A stretch of 37,492 nucleotides of DNA from Bacteroidales bacterium (GTDB taxonomy: Bacteria; Bacteroidota; Bacteroidia; Bacteroidales; FEN-979): NCBI GenBank assembly GCA_025355465.1, contig JANXZO010000039.1, forward strand, positions 1 through 37,492. Reading direction: 5' to 3'. A model generated the notes under the pieces. That model did no database searches and had not been told where the DNA came from. It saw only the letters and a list, made by a program, of their open reading frames with translations. The translations under genes were made by a program, and so were the position numbers. Positions 35,782 through 37,492 of the stretch are shown here, one piece after another (within the stretch, counting starts at the first letter, position 1; the number at the start of each line of letters is the position of its first letter).

Positions 35782-37045
35782 CTTGCCTCTGCTCCTGGTA
35801 ATTATTCTGTCCTTCTCAACATGTAAGCAACTCCGGGCAGCCTATCTGCTGATTCCGATGGATGAAACACAGAAAAACCATCTGAAGGCATACGGAATAG
35901 CCTATTGGGTGTTGCAGAAGGATATCGAGGTAAACTGGCTGTTAAACTATCGTGGTGGAAGTTTTATTTTTCAATTTGAAAAACAGATATCGGAAGAATG
36001 CACCATCAGGGGAGTTACGTGCCAGGTAATTGCGGACGCACAAGCTGCGGCTATCTTTGCAGAGATTGCCGATCCTCAGGTCAACATGGAAAATGTAAAG
36101 CTTCATAAAGCTCCAAAAATTGCCGTTTATTCTCCAAAGAATAAACTTCCATGGGATGATGCGGTTACCCTGGTACTATCGTATGCGGAAATTCCCTATG
36201 TATTAATTTATGATGAAGAGATCATGACCAGCGCACTTCCACTGTACGATTGGCTGCACCTTCACCATGAAGATTTCACGGGTCAATATGGTAAATTCTG
36301 GGCAGCTTATAAAAATTTTCCCTGGTACCAGGAAGATGTGAGACTGCAGGAGGAGAGTGCAAAAAGACTGGGGTTCGCCAAAGTTTCCCAAATGAAACTG
36401 GCGGTTGCAAAAAAGATCAGGGAGTTTGTAGCAGGAGGCGGATATCTCTTTTCCATGTGTTCAGCGCCAGACAGTTATGATGTTGCACTTTCGGCGAATG
36501 GGGTAGATATCTGTGATGTAATGTTCGACGGGGATCCTCCCGATGGAAATGCCCAATCGAAACTGGATTACTCACAATGTTTTGCTTTCGAAAATTTCAA
36601 AATCAGCAACAATCCCTATGAATATGAGATTTCGAGTATCGATGTAACCGAAACCCGTCCAAAGAATATCACCCGTGATAACGACTTCTTCAGTCTCTTC
36701 GAATTTTCCGCCAAATGGGATCCGGTGCCGAGCATGCTCTGCCAGGATCATGAGATGTTAATTCATGGATTCATGGGTCAGACAACTGCCTTCAACAAGA
36801 AATACGTTAAATCGAATGTAGTGATCCTCGGAGAGAACAAATCATTGAACGAGGCAAGGTATATTCACGGTGACTTCGGTAAAGGTACCTGGACTTTTCT
36901 GGGGGGGCACGACCCGGAAGATTACCAACACCTCGTAGGCGATCCACCCACCAATCTGAATCTCCACCCTAATTCTCCAGGATACAGACTGATTCTCAAC
37001 AACATACTTTTTCCGGCAGCCAAAAAAGAAAAACGCAAGACCTGA
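35765..37045 (+). CDS. Exported Bacteroidetes protein, family often labelled asparagine synthetase B
   Basis: This 426-residue protein begins MKRLFSLPLLLVIILSFSTCKQLRAA, a signal peptide with a possible lipidated Cys in FSTC. The start at 35765 is preferred to a five-codon extension at 35750 because it gives a clean signal peptide; it overlaps dnaB by 17 bases. The body resembles a class I glutamine-amidotransferase-like fold: KIAVYSPKNKLPWDDAVTLVL, REFVAGGGYLFSMCSAPDSYDVAL and a C-terminal HGDFGKGTWTFLGGHDPEDYQHLVG. I see no ATP-pyrophosphatase domain of true AsnB, so the usual family name is misleading and an exported location argues against asparagine synthesis. The actual function is unknown. 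Confidence 0.72.
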   Translation: MKRLFSLPLLLVIILSFSTCKQLRAAYLLIPMDETQKNHLKAYGIAYWVLQKDIEVNWLLNYRGGSFIFQFEKQISEECTIRGVTCQVIADAQAAAIFAEIADPQVNMENVKLHKAPKIAVYSPKNKLPWDDAVTLVLSYAEIPYVLIYDEEIMTSALPLYDWLHLHHEDFTGQYGKFWAAYKNFPWYQEDVRLQEESAKRLGFAKVSQMKLAVAKKIREFVAGGGYLFSMCSAPDSYDVALSANGVDICDVMFDGDPPDGNAQSKLDYSQCFAFENFKISNNPYEYEISSIDVTETRPKNITRDNDFFSLFEFSAKWDPVPSMLCQDHEMLIHGFMGQTTAFNKKYVKSNVVILGENKSLNEARYIHGDFGKGTWTFLGGHDPEDYQHLVGDPPTNLNLHPNSPGYRLILNNILFPAAKKEKRKT

Positions 37046-37055
37046 AACTGCTCAG

Positions 37056-37434
37056 CTAATATCTGTACAGGTGTCCGGGATTTATTCGCCAGTGATAACT
37101 ATTTCCATTAAAATCATAGTAGATGCTGTCGTTACAGGAGGATTTCAAATACCGGATTGTGCCGGCTTCCCCAGTTGCAGCAAGGGTAAAACCTATGACC
37201 GCTTCTTTCATCCATGGGGACATCCAGGGTAATCCTTTCCCTGGACAGAGAATGACGATCTGAAAGTGAATCCCTTTGAACTAACACCGGAACCCGAGCC
37301 GTCAACAAGGATAAAAGATGCAAACGGTGACGGATAAACGAAATCAGGGTTTACCATATGGTTTACGACAGCCTGCCAGCGTATGACCCGACCCGAATCC
37401 TTATCGATGACAACACTATCAACCATACTTGTAT
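37056..37434 (-). pseudogene. Broken remnant of an unrecognised gene
   Basis: Reading leftward from the repeat, one frame (VDSVVIDKDSGRVIRWQAVV, then VYPSPFASFILVDGSGSG) ends at a stop at 37208. A second, offset frame to the left looks equally protein-like (KEAVIGFTLAATGEAGTIRY, then NDSIYYDFNGNSYHWRI) and stops at 37056. This fits the 3' portion of one gene cut off at its 5' side by the repeat and frameshifted inside. The residue pattern hints at an extracellular beta-rich domain, but no family is recognised. It converges on the preceding gene with a 10-base gap. Confidence 0.45.
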
Positions 37435-37492
37435 ATTCCGGAGCATAGTGACCCCCCATTCCGGAGCATAGTGACCCCCCATTCCGGCCATA
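37435..37492. repeat. 23-bp tandem repeat, possible IS21-type element end
   Basis: Two exact copies of a 23-base unit (ATTCCGGAGCATAG followed by TGACCCCCC) occupy 37435-37457 and 37458-37480, and a third begins ATTCCGG at 37481 before the window ends. Multiple short repeats with CCGGAAT and GGGGGTCA on the complementary strand are characteristic of IS21-family termini, where the transposase binds. No transposase gene is visible because the window stops here. Confidence 0.55.

Overview
The window looks like chromosomal DNA of a Bacteroidetes (Bacteroidota) bacterium, probably a Bacteroidales-like lineage. The grounds are: TAnnTTTG promoter elements with no obvious Shine-Dalgarno sites; a type IX secretion (T9SS) C-terminal domain; an archaeal/eukaryote-type prolyl-tRNA synthetase; a GIN-domain (DUF2807) lipoprotein; an OmpP1/FadL protein; and Bacteroidetes-type YfhO, Nif3/zinc-ribbon and AhpC proteins. 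No genus can be named from the sequence alone.

Layout: 1-3400 holds a divergent partial gene, the dipeptidase pepD and a decayed GH16 glycosidase. 3420-7475 holds rpmH with a strong terminator, then an overlapping YfhO / glycosyltransferase pair. 7440-10353 holds a MATE exporter, the RNase P RNA gene rnpB and wecB. 10422-17440 holds gyrB, a tripartite efflux operon (adaptor, MacB-type permease, TolC-type outer membrane factor, with no ATPase gene) and a 2-Cys peroxiredoxin. 17437-19683 (minus) holds mazG and a GT39-like membrane glycosyltransferase. 19751-21687 holds a PagL-like lipid A deacylase overlapping a GIN-domain lipoprotein. 21690-26186 holds proS, a Gly/Tyr-rich lipoprotein and an OmpP1/FadL porin. 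26176-29748 (minus) holds Nif3, a zinc-ribbon coiled-coil protein and a TPR protein. 29898-37045 holds a single-domain response regulator, lpxK, a purine nucleoside phosphorylase, a small membrane protein (minus), an LpxR-like lipid A 3'-O-deacylase, dnaB and an exported protein of a family often labelled asparagine synthetase B. The last 450 bases hold a broken gene remnant running into a 23-bp tandem repeat that resembles an IS21-type element end.

Most genes are housekeeping or envelope functions. The recurring theme is the cell envelope: lpxK builds lipid A, the PagL-like and LpxR-like enzymes could trim it, and the YfhO/GT4, GT39-like and WecB proteins handle glycans. I found no CRISPR array, prophage, toxin-antitoxin module or recognisable defence island, and no convincing wholly new system. 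The most interesting signals are TAnnTTTG elements placed exactly 4 bases before the start codons of three genes (possible leaderless mRNAs), a compensatory base change in the P4 helix of RNase P RNA, very tight or overlapping 3' ends at every convergent junction, the doubly broken GH16 gene, and the lipid A deacylases with atypical features.
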